Origin: Chondrus crispus
Lineage: Eukaryota; Rhodophyta; Florideophyceae; Gigartinales; Gigartinaceae
Reading direction: 5' to 3'
Assembly: GCF_000350225.1 (NCBI RefSeq)
Contig: NW_005179020.1
Coordinates: forward strand, 1 to 64,000
DNA length: 64,000 nucleotides
Below the pieces are notes generated by a model. That model was not told where the DNA came from. It worked only from the letters and a program-made list of their open reading frames with translations, and did not search any database. The position numbers and the translations under genes are program-made. The stretch's first letter is position 1, and the number at the start of each line of letters is the position of its first letter. Positions 22,784 to 32,042 of this stretch are shown in pieces.

Positions 22784-23612
22784 CCCAGAGGCGCAGGGCA
22801 GAATAGCTACCCGGACACGCACGAGCACAAGAAGAACCCACAGTAAAAAAGACGCGACCCCTCAACTCGCCCGGTCCTGCCGGTTAACTTTTCTGTTTTT
22901 TCTCTATTTTGCGACATTTGGAGTCCATCAATTGGGGTATGACAACTAGGAGGAGAGCCCAACAATTGATGGTCTCGAATTTCCCGTACTCTTGCACACA
23001 GCGCAAGATCATACGTACTGGTTTCGATTGGTTGGATATTTCTCATATTCTCGTCCTTCTGGGAACCATGAGAAATGCTTCCTTTACTGTGCGCTGAAAC
23101 TCGGGCACTGATTGGAGCAGGAGGGAATATGCATTGTCACTGGTTGCGAGACAATGTTTGCAAGCTCCGTGTCCGAACCTGTGTCTACCATTCGAAGGGT
23201 AGGTGATAGCAGGGAAGGGTACTGTACTCGAGTAGCCGCAAGGGAGGGAGTAGACTATATCGGGTGGGACAATTATTTGAGGCTTTGCCCTCCGCTATGC
23301 AATGCCTGAGGCCGACCGGGTGTAAATTGTTTGTGGCTGCAATGCAGAGAGCAGGCTTCCAAATTACAGCTCTTGTGCCATCCATTAACCCAAAGCGTTC
23401 CATTCGCCCACACCCATTGTTTCGACCGACAAGTTACCGGAGAGGCCTGATGAGGTGAGAGAGAATGCGAAGTCATAGACGGCAACTGTAAAGACCTGAA
23501 GTATGTAGGCGGACATCCTCTTGAGACCAGGGTAATGAAGGACACAGAAAGGAAGTGCATCATTGCAAAGGCCCTCGGTACGGCAAACGGTTGGTGTAAG
23601 CATTGGACTGGT

Positions 23613-23626
23613 GTACTTTAAAGTAC
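23613..23626. repeat. 14-bp perfect palindrome GTACTTTAAAGTAC
   Basis: Shares the motif TGGTGTACTTTAA with the hairpin at 31592-31632, suggesting a common short terminal repeat. Confidence 0.45.
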
Positions 23627-25390
23627 TGTACAGTGCCAGCAGGAGCCGCGATACTGTTTGGCAGGATTTCAGAAGCCTTTTTTAACGGACGCGATACAGT
23701 GAAACAAAGCGTCACTGATGTGCCACAACTGCATGCATCACTGGTGAATATTAAGCCGTGAAGTTCAGGTACAATTCTTGACAGTATGAGAAATGAGACG
23801 ATACAGTTTGAAGAGTACGGTGCGCGCGACTCGAGTGCATCGCTCCGTCCAGGATGTTCGGCTCCACCACAACAAGACAACTAGTCAAGGCCCTGCGGAC
23901 ACCACTCCGCCTGCAACTCTCACCAGCATTCCCAGTCACAATCCTGCCAGCCCAAACATGGCCGACAATCCTTGTTTCGGTCAACTTCCCTTCATAATCC
24001 GACTTATTTCTGATTTCATCATCCATTCCACTGTCATCCAATTCTGGTCATGGGGGCACCCCCAAGTTGCGCAACCAGGTCAAATCACCGTTGCTTTTTT
24101 ACTTTCCGGTCCTTCCAACTGCCTGGGACTTGCTGTTGCCCACACCCCCTCATACATATGTTTTGGTACAGTACCATTAAACGAGAGCAGAGGGTTGTCC
24201 TTGCGACCGAAATGTGCTAACCGCGGTCCCGTCCAAACCAGATCAGATACTGTACCCTAAGGGCACTGTACTCTAACCGATGCCGTACCGGTTGGCACCA
24301 AGTGCACCACATTTGCTGCATATCTATGACAATATTCGCGTGTGAATATCTGAACACGCCTTTTGCCTATCAGATGCAATACCGCCAGCAGCATTTTATG
24401 CAAATGAAGCTGATATCTCAAGACATCCAAAACTTATGCCGGCGTGTGTGATGAATTCGCTGGCAGGACACTAGCAGGCATGCGAAGGTCTCTTTATATA
24501 ATCCTATCTCATCCTTTATATTTCGTCGCCCAGCAGCTATGAGAATTGAATACTAGTTGTCATTGGTAGAGGGCTGCAGCAAATGGTAAATCACTTCGCT
24601 CTGAAGAACCCGTCATCTCCCTCACTGTAATCTTTCTGTTTGTGCCTTTTCTACTTCCACTTCTGATTTATCTGCGACCGAAAAAGAGAAGTTTAAGAGG
24701 CGATACGGTTATCAGAAGGCACTTGTTGCATGCCATGCATCTTATAGGATTGCGAACAGGAGATAGTCGTGTTGTATCGTTCGATGTAGACCGCTTTGCG
24801 TATATCCGTGTCGATACTTCGTCGAAATGTCTGCTGGAGGTCAATGGCTTCCACACATTGATCTTTCCACAGGTCTGCTCTACATGCCTCGGTGGATTTT
24901 TTAATGAATGTGGGATGAGAGCATAGCGAACAGCAACTTCATTTACGTTGCATTGTTTCCTGGATGTTGAACGAAAGCATTTCGCAATGGAATGAATGAC
25001 AATCGGCATTCACGCCACCTTTGCATAAATTTACCTCTCTCTTATAAATTCAAGTGATTTTCGTCCTCAGTGCGTTGCATATTGTCATGTGCTACTGTCA
25101 CTTGACTATGACATTTTGATTTGAGAGGCTATTGAGAAAAAGTTGTAATGTGAACGTGTTTCTTCACAAAATAATGAGGTCTTCAGATCCAAGGGATGCC
25201 CCAACCTCCGCTTCAATGTTTAGTCAATTTTCCCGCTGAGCGTCAGTGTATCGTCTATTCGTTTGTCCTACAGGCAAATCAGAATGGATCTACCTTCTGT
25301 GTCTCAAAGAAATTGTACCATGCGTCCGGTGTACTTGAACTTTGCGGTAAAACATGACATAGAAGGTGTTGTAGACCCTTGACTTGTCGC

Positions 25391-25399
25391 TATATAAAT
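25391..25399 (+). promoter_or_regulatory. TATA box of the sorbosone-dehydrogenase-like gene
   Basis: TATATAAAT lies 53 bp upstream of the ATG at 25452, leaving room for a transcription start about 30 bp downstream and a short leader. Confidence 0.6.
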
Positions 25400-25451
25400 C
25401 ACCTTCCGCCCTCTTCTCCGCGGGCTTCAACTCTGGCAAGCAAGTTTCACA

Positions 25452-26867
25452 ATGGAGCGAGTTTTCGTTTTGGCTTTCGTCTTGCTTCTCGCTACCGTAT
25501 CGGCTGATAACCCCGTTAGAACTCCAATTCGACAGGGGAACAAGAAAGTACACGTCCGACGCTTCGCTAAGATCCCTAATAATGCAAGCGGTCGACCTTC
25601 CAAACTTCAATCCTTAACATTCAGGGGTGACAGTTTGTACGTTTGCACTGGCACAAGTGGCGGGCTCATATACAAAGTCTCCATGAGAGGGGAAGTTTCA
25701 CTGTTCTTTGACGTGAACCGCGCGATGCGTGAGGCGAAAGGACGTGAGATGGATTTCACCAGTGCCCACGGCGGCTTGCGGAGTGTCGCCTTCCATCCGA
25801 ACTTCAACAGGAATGGATTCCTGTACACGAGTTTGATGGAGAGAAGAAAAGAATCACCTTCGAAATTCAGGTATTTCTCCAGGACCTCGAAACTTATTCG
25901 CGCAGACAGTGTGCTTCTAGAGTGGAAGTACAGTTTCAAGGACAAAAAGGTGCTCTCCAGCAGCTACAGGGAAGTGCTTCGAGTTGGGATGCCCGTATAT
26001 GACCATCCAATCAAGCAATTAGCATTCAAGGGGCCGTTCTTGTATATTTCTCACGGCGACGGCTCAGTGCAATCGGCTATTGCTGGGGGTGGCCAGAAAG
26101 ACGACGCTCTTGGAAAGATTCTTCGCATCAATCCCGTGCGAAAAGGAGCTCAACCCTACACAGTTCCCCGTAGCAACCCATTTAGGAACAGTGCGAAGTA
26201 TAAGAATGAACTTTGGGCAGTTGGCTTCCGAAATCCACACAATATATGTTTCAGCAAGCGAGGAGAATTGTTTGTAACAGATGCGGGACGGGACAATGTC
26301 GAGGAAATAAATATCGTGAAAAGCGGAGGGAACTATGGTTGGTCTCTCCGAGAAGGGCCGTTTGTACACAAGGCATCTGGCGGATTAGTGAATGGGGTGG
26401 GACCATTGCCTAGGGATGATGCCAAGTACGGCTACATCTACCCGAATGTTATCGTCGGGCACGAGGGAAATCGAGGGGCGGGATTTGTTGGTCAAGCTCT
26501 CGCTGGTAGTTGCCCAGTTGAAAACGGCTCGCCTCTGTCAGGCACATTCCTATATGCAAATTTTCCTTCCGATGGGACCCTTTATTACTCACTGTTGTCG
26601 GACATGAGGAGGGCCAGAACAACTGGACCACCAAACAGTTTAACGCAAGCACCAACTTATAAGGCGAAGATCTATTTTGATCATGACGATAACGAGAGGA
26701 CACGGCCACTGGTATTGAACAATTTGCGAGACGTCATCAGGAGAGAGCCTGGATTGGGTGGTGCGGAGAGAGCAGATGTTCGGTTTGGGCGAGGTCCGGG
26801 CGGTGAGATTTATTTTACGAGTAAGGCAAGCGGTGGAGTTTATCTCATTACATCTACCAAAAACTGA
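25452..26867 (+). CDS. Secreted sorbosone/glucose dehydrogenase-like beta-propeller
   Basis: A 471-residue single-exon protein. Residues 1-18 (MERVFVLAFVLLLATVSA) form a clear signal peptide, so the protein should enter the secretory pathway. The rest matches the soluble quinoprotein glucose/sorbosone dehydrogenase family (GSDH, HHIP-like): HGGLRSVAFHPNF with NGFLYTS near 107-128, LYISHGDG near 197-204, LGKILRINP at 220-228, ELWAVGFRNPHNICF at 253-267, LFVTDAGRDNVEEIN at 273-287 and GGNYGWSLREG at 292-302. Characterised relatives oxidise sugars using pyrroloquinoline quinone and calcium; His107 and Arg260 are plausible active-site equivalents, which is inference. Length fits the family. The ATG follows a TATA box, and no upstream in-frame extension is needed. 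Substrate and cofactor are unknown; some HHIP-type relatives are not enzymes. Confidence 0.9.
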   Translation: MERVFVLAFVLLLATVSADNPVRTPIRQGNKKVHVRRFAKIPNNASGRPSKLQSLTFRGDSLYVCTGTSGGLIYKVSMRGEVSLFFDVNRAMREAKGREMDFTSAHGGLRSVAFHPNFNRNGFLYTSLMERRKESPSKFRYFSRTSKLIRADSVLLEWKYSFKDKKVLSSSYREVLRVGMPVYDHPIKQLAFKGPFLYISHGDGSVQSAIAGGGQKDDALGKILRINPVRKGAQPYTVPRSNPFRNSAKYKNELWAVGFRNPHNICFSKRGELFVTDAGRDNVEEINIVKSGGNYGWSLREGPFVHKASGGLVNGVGPLPRDDAKYGYIYPNVIVGHEGNRGAGFVGQALAGSCPVENGSPLSGTFLYANFPSDGTLYYSLLSDMRRARTTGPPNSLTQAPTYKAKIYFDHDDNERTRPLVLNNLRDVIRREPGLGGAERADVRFGRGPGGEIYFTSKASGGVYLITSTKN

Positions 26868-27367
26868 CAAGCTAGCAGGCTTCTCGGCGGACTGCCATTT
26901 TTTCCGGAAGTTGTTCCTTTCGCCGTGACTAGGGTCAAACAACCTAATCAATACACAGTATCTACGTTATATTGCCACAAGAGACGGGCGGGGCTTTGAA
27001 GACTTTTGCGGTGCATAAAATTTCAGGAATGCTTGCAGAGTGGTGATCATTTGTCCACGTCCGTAATAAGACTGAGCATCGCGATTCCGTTCTGTCTTGA
27101 TACGCGCGCTGTCTTCCATGCAATTACCTTGACGTGAGCGGCGACAAACCTTACACCTCTCTCGCCACTTCTCTCGCCAATGATTGTCACGACAGGATGT
27201 TTCCATGCCCACAAGCTGCAATAACTTCTCTGAACTCTGCACAACGTAGTCAAGTACTATATGAGAAGCACTGTATGCTAACTATTTTTAGTGATATCGT
27301 TGGGGTGGAAAGTCGAGCTCGAAGTTTAGCCAGAAGAAGAAAAAAGGATCACCGTGCATGTCTTTGA
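26868..27367. other. 500-bp convergent intergenic region
   Basis: Lies between two convergent genes and should hold both 3' untranslated regions. I see no strong hairpin and no coding sequence of note. Confidence 0.5.
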
Positions 27368-28108
27368 CTATTTTGCAGAATCGGCACCCCTTGCTCCCTT
27401 TGTCCACGTTACATCCTGAACGCCCATGATCTGGTTCGCATATCTGGACGCAACGAAGAGGTAATCCGAGAGTCGATTGATGAACTGAAAAGCAGACTCG
27501 TCGATCTCTTGCTCTCCATCAACGAAGAGCGGGGTCACTGCGCGCTCAGCACGCCTTGCGATCGTCCGCGCAAGGTGCAAGGCAGCAGCAGAGGGATGAC
27601 CTCCGGGAAGTACAAAGGTAGTTAGAGGAGCGAGATCTTTGTCCATCGCATCTATCCATTCTTCTAGTTGAGTAGAGGCGTTAGAGGAAAACTGCGTACG
27701 GGCAATCTTGTTGTCACTTGAAGTGGATCGCGGGGTCGCTAGATGAGCTCCCAAGTCGAAGAGATAGTTCTGGATGGTGTGTAGTCTGGAAAGAACAAGC
27801 TTTCGTTCGGAATCTGATTCGGTATTTTCTGCGAGATGAGCGTTTGGGGAAGCGAGGTGAGAGCAGGCAAGTCCAATGGCTGCATTGCATTCGTCAACTG
27901 TTCCACTGATGGGAGGGAAATATGGAATGCATAGAAAGAGGGGTTTTCGCAACAGGTCAGACTTGGCTTCATTGGAGATCGAAAATCGCAATCGCGTATA
28001 ACTTCTATGCACGTACTAGGCGTCAATTAATGCATGATTCTTCGCGACTCTCGCTCCGTTGAATAAGCTGGTCTTTCCCGTATCGCCAGTTCTTGTATAA
28101 ACTTTCAT
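27368..28108 (-). CDS. MMAB: Cob(I)alamin adenosyltransferase, PduO/MMAB type, two exons
   Basis: Transfers the adenosyl group of ATP to cob(I)alamin to make adenosylcobalamin, the cofactor of methylmalonyl-CoA mutase. Exon 1 (28108-28017) starts MKVYTRTGDTGKTSLFNG, the ATP-binding N-terminal signature. The intron (28016-27906, 111 bp) begins GTACGT and ends CAG. Exon 2 (27905-27368) resumes in phase so that Tyr31 is split and the family motif GTVDE follows at 32-36. Then come LPGG at 130-133, LHLART-ARRAER at 141-152 and NRLSDYLFVASR at 174-185. The 209-residue product covers the whole domain. The ATG is the only one in frame before an upstream stop (28172-28174), so no mitochondrial presequence is encoded unless a further exon exists. 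The open frame runs on into the intron from exon 2, which can mislead gene callers about the start. Confidence 0.92.
27906..28016 (-). other. Intron of the adenosyltransferase gene (111 bp)
   Basis: Donor GTACGT and acceptor CAG on the minus strand. Removing it restores the family's Asp-Ala-Tyr-Gly-Thr-Val-Asp-Glu reading across the junction. Left unspliced, exon 1 stops at TAG right at the donor. Confidence 0.88.
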
Positions 28109-28360
28109 CACAGGGCGAAGCGTGGACAAAATGGAAACAGGAGAATCGCCGGTGTAGGGAGGGCACACACGTCAAGGACTGTGAGGAAAAAAAAATTGTG
28201 CACCGGCCGCAGGTCGGATCGTGCCAGGATGCAAAGAGGCACTCCAACGCCTCTTCTTTCGGAACTTATAAGCTTCGAGATAAACGCGAAGAGGGAAGGG
28301 ACCCCGCTAGTTTTGCGACAGCGATTGACCAGTGGAGAAGCAAGTCTACGAGAAATCAAC

Positions 28361-28365
28361 AAAAA
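28361..28365 (-). terminator. RNA polymerase III terminator of tRNA-Ala
   Basis: Five T residues on the minus strand, three bases past the discriminator base of the tRNA. Confidence 0.7.
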
Positions 28366-28368
28366 TAA

Positions 28369-28441
28369 TGGATCTGCCGGGCTTCGATCCCGGTACCTCT
28401 CCCATGCTAAGGGAGCACTCTACCAATTGAGCTACAGACCC
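28369..28441 (-). tRNA. tRNA-Ala (anticodon AGC)
   Basis: A full cloverleaf on the minus strand. The acceptor stem GGGTCTG pairs with CAGATCC and includes the G3-U70 wobble that identifies alanine tRNAs, with discriminator A. The D arm reads AGCTCAATTGGTAGAGT, the anticodon stem is CTCCC/GGGAG around loop TTAGCAT (AGC at 34-36), and the T arm is CCGGG-ATCGAAG-CCCGG. It has no intron; CCA is not encoded, as usual in eukaryotes. It lies 260 bp upstream of the adenosyltransferase gene on the same strand. Confidence 0.96.
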
Positions 28442-28512
28442 GTGTTCGATGTTGAAGGCAAGAATTCGCTCATTTTTATTTTATTGGTTTTAGTGTTATG
28501 ATAAGAAACCAA

Positions 28513-28636
28513 AACATTTCGCCATTTCGCCAGAAATATTTTGGTTAGAAAAATAAATGAACGCACATTTCGCCAAGATTAGTGAAAATAAAAGCACATT
28601 TCGCCAATTAGATAAATAATTTCCACATTTCGTCAA
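28513..28636. repeat. Degenerate tandem repeat with CACATTTCGCCAA core
   Basis: The core occurs at 28564-28576, 28595-28607 and, with one change, 28624-28636 (periods 31 and 29 bp); two shortened copies lie at about 28514-28531. The intervening bases are A/T-rich. Confidence 0.6.
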
Positions 28637-31590
28637 ATTACGATTCAGATTGCAGTCCACCTCACTGCCCTACCCCTCCCCCATCCCTCTGCGTCCTCTC
28701 ACCAAACAATCGCAGTCGCAACGGATGACTCTCTCGCATTATCAAACCCGTAAGCATGCGTCTGCACAACCTGCGCGAGATCGTCGACATTGCACTCCTT
28801 CTCATTGCAGCACGAACAGTACATCTAGTTAACGATCGCCCTCTTAACCGGGCTCCCCTTGCCCACTACGCAAGTCTTCGACCAGCAGCACAGCTTCGCG
28901 TCCTCCGCCCCCGCGAGCCTTCTCACGATGCGAATCCCGGCACTACCGTTGCGCAACCCGCCCGCCACGGTCTCCCTCCCCCTCGCCCCGTAAAGCCCGT
29001 TGCACGGGTGCGGCGACTCGCGACCCTAAGGGAGCACTGCACCGATTGAGCTGCAGACTACAGACCCGTGCTTCGGTTCTAGCAGGGAAATTCGCGACTG
29101 CAGTATTAGACTTGACTGTCCCAGTCATGCCGGTTAATTAGAACGCGCCCTTTGCAAAAGCGAGACAAATACCATCTCGCGCCCGCCCCGTTATGCATGC
29201 CGCGTCCTGTTCCCTCTTCGCGAGCGACCCTCCTCCCCTTACGTGGTACCCGTGCCGAACTGCAGCCACTCTCATCCCCCTCGCTTGCTCTACGCCCACG
29301 CCTTAGGCGAACATGTCGACCTCCGACACCGAACCCCCCCTGCCGCCCCCCACGCCGCTGCTGCTGCCTCTCCATGTCCGCCTGCATCCGCATCCAACTC
29401 TCCGTGTCGCTCTTTGTCGACCTCTCGCTCCCGCGGCGCTGCCCGTGTCATGTGCCTCGTTTCGCAGGGCCAGTACGCTCGCGCTTCGCGCGCGCGCTAA
29501 CTAATGCCACGCTGGTAGGGCATGTAACTTAGGACTGTCCGCTGTCGTTCCCCGCGTGGCTTCTGGCATTTTAGACCTTGGCATCCGATGCAGAATATGA
29601 TGTCGATTAGCTTGAAACTCATCTGGAGGGAGATTTTGTCGACGACCTGAACATGAGATTCACCGCCAGGGAAGTCCAGAAGGCGGCGCTCCGCAGCTGC
29701 TGCTCTTTCGACAACCCCAAGTCTCGCCATCATTTGCAGCATGCCTGCTACTACTACTGTAGGAGATCTCGCAGATGATGGAATAATACTGTATTGGACA
29801 TCTACGGCGCATGGGCGCATTCGAGTAGTCACTCGCGAGATTCTGACCACCAAACGGTCTAGACTGAAGCAGATGGATTCTGAAATCAAGCAGACAGGCC
29901 TTCTCTCGATACACAGCATACGGTCGTGTACTCATACAGTGGCGGGTAGCACATCCCCCCGACGAGTGCGATGAACGAGCGCGCGTGCTAAGAACGAGGC
30001 AAGACGATGAAGGATGGAATTCGCAGTCGGCGATCGGCAAATTCGAACGCAGTACGAACAGAGGGCCGCTAAAGATACCGGTGACGTTTGACCGATAAGT
30101 AACAAAATACCGCACACCTAGCCGATACACAAGTGCATATCAATAGCCCAATTGAGGTGTAGGATGCCCGCGTCCATTCAGGCGACCCTCATTGTAATGG
30201 AAGATACTGTACATCCTTCATTTTGGACCCATCCCCCTTTTCTCGAGATGCAGTCCGCGGGTACCCCCTGTCATGCATTGTGACCTGGAAAAGAGGCTAT
30301 CGCATCATAAACAATTCGAGCGAGAAACGCACGCGGAAATCCAGTTCCGGAGGGTAGCTCCCATCCCCATACAGCCAAATTGTGAGGTATAATGGCAACA
30401 AGGCAGTGGCGCGCCAGGCAAAATCCTGAGACAGACCTTGCCCTAGAATCCTGATGTGACTCTGGGATACTCCCCCAAGTCAGAATGGATAGAGTCTTGC
30501 TGCGCCGTACGCACAGACCAACCGCGCACATGGAAAAAGCGACGCAACCAGAAAATTGGGTCGATTGCGCAATGCTACCGTTGATGGAGGGTTTGCTCTC
30601 GTGGGGTGGGGCTATGATTTGCCTGTACGACATTTTGTCCTCGCGGAGGAGTTGAAAAGGGAATAGGAAATATGGCGGCCGTTTGTGGACTGTGCCGCGC
30701 GACTACAGCAGGTCGGACAACAAGAATTGTTTACAGGTATTGTAGTTGTACCTCAGGCGCTTTCTCACGCAGGGGAGATGCAAGCGTCTAACGCGAGGAG
30801 GGGCCGGCTCGCCCATGCGAACATTCACGTCGCTTGATGGAGCGACACACGAGTCGCTGCAGTTGCCTCTTGTGTCGAAGCTGCCTTGGTCTGTGTGTCC
30901 TGGCAACAATGTGTGTTTCCAAACCCCCCCAGAGAAGTTAGTATACACCCTGTACTACTGTAGAACTGTCATCTCGATTGCAGATCAGTGGTACAGTAGC
31001 GAGCTCTATTCTTCGGTACATGTACAGCAGTGTACGATGCTGTACAACCCTTCTCATAACAGCAACAAAGTCCTCATGAGAGTCCCAGCATGATTGACTC
31101 CCTCACAAATGAGCTCTGTGGCTATTAGAATTTTGGATGTCAGCAGGAATTCAGTATCCATTTAGCAGTATGACGACCGCTACTGTATACAGCGGCCCTT
31201 GAACGGGCAGTGATCCCACTCCTTGCAGTTCAACGTAGGGGAAGAGTTGCATCCACAGCAACTTTCTGCTGGACCCCGGTGAGCTGTACGGGAATGGCAG
31301 CGCTCAGAGGCGCACGTGGAATTGCTCACCTGGAAAAGGAGGTGCCAGCCACGCGTGGTCTGGTGACTTGTACAGTGTACAGTACCCACATTTGATGCGG
31401 AAATCGATTTTAGTCTGGTCTTGGTCTACAGAGCAGCATTGCCCAGTGTTGGCTCTACGAAGTGCGAGACTTTATCCATTAACCGGGGAGAAACTCTCGC
31501 GCTCTGCCCCTCCTAGTGTTTCTATTGTGATAGTAAGGTTTGGAGACTCTGAGCTGCGTCTCCAGGGCGGAGGGGCAGGTGCAGTAGTGT
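28637..31590. other. No protein gene supported
   Basis: 28650-29520 is C-rich with many open frames on both strands and no motif; the stretch at 28756-29049 + is the most protein-like but matches nothing I know. 29520-31590 is of mixed composition, with short open stretches only. The tRNA-derived fragment at 29024-29067 is listed separately. Confidence 0.4.
29024..29067 (-). pseudogene. tRNA-Ala 5'-half fragment
   Basis: Matches the acceptor 5' strand, D arm and anticodon 5' stem of the intact gene at 28369-28441 with a few substitutions and an inserted block of about eight bases near the D arm. The anticodon loop is cut off, and no T arm follows. It is a partial duplicate or tRNA-derived relic. 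Confidence 0.7.
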
Positions 31591-31591
31591 A

Positions 31592-31632
31592 TTGGTGTAC
31601 TTTAAGAGGTCAGAGGTCTTAAAGTACACCAA
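31592..31632. repeat. Perfect 16-bp inverted repeat (hairpin)
   Basis: TTGGTGTACTTTAAGA (31592-31607) and TCTTAAAGTACACCAA (31617-31632) are perfect reverse complements around a 9-base loop. It sits at the left edge of the copia fossil. The same outer bases occur at 23609-23620. Confidence 0.75.
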
Positions 31633-31639
31633 AACGCTA

Positions 31640-32020
31640 CTTATCATTTTTCCATGCCTAGTTTTTCGGGAAGTGCCCCATAGGGAACTAATTACAGTAG
31701 AGATTCGCAACCCCGCGAGCTCGCTTGGGAGTTCGCTCGCTAGGTTTACTGTGTTATGTGTTCTACTTAGGTGATACTGTTGTAGCGGTTACGTCCGGGG
31801 ACGATCCGGGGGTAGAGGACAGAGAAGTTGCAATTCAACAGTAAAAAGCCATCGCAATTGATTGTGATACGCTTTGAGAAGGTAGATGTCTACCTTATTT
31901 GCCACCCCCGTTCTCCCCCCTACACACTCTATCCCTCAGTCCCATTCGCTACGCACGATCCCTCGCTACTTTTCGCACGCTTGCCGAAGCATAGTCTTGC
32001 CGCTAGGACTAGAAACCATT
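31640..32020 (+). repeat. LTR-C copy 1
   Basis: Aligns throughout with 56213-56752 (+), and with 59917-60455 and 53770-54200 (both -): shared GCTCGCTAGG, GTGATACGCT, a pyrimidine-rich C tract, and the end with TGCCGCTAGGACTAGA. The 5' start is unclear because the copy meets the 31592-31632 hairpin. Confidence 0.75.
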
Positions 32021-32042
32021 AATCCGGATTCGAGTTTCACTC

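Larger units (their letters stand above)
21597..25380. other. Intergenic, no gene supported
   Basis: About 3.8 kb of near-neutral composition. The longest open stretches (23793-24260 + and 24668-25009 -) show no motif, and their codon use is not distinctive. Small palindromes at 22692-22731 and 23613-23626 and a TATA-like site at 22776 are listed separately. Confidence 0.45.

Noticed and set aside
24668-25009. Possible transposase fragment on the minus strand
   Set aside because: Composition looks protein-like, but no catalytic or DNA-binding motif could be aligned with confidence.
28108-28362. 84-codon minus-strand protein ending at the adenosyltransferase start
   Set aside because: It covers the leader and part of the tRNA gene's downstream flank, and is in a different frame from exon 1; no homology recognised.
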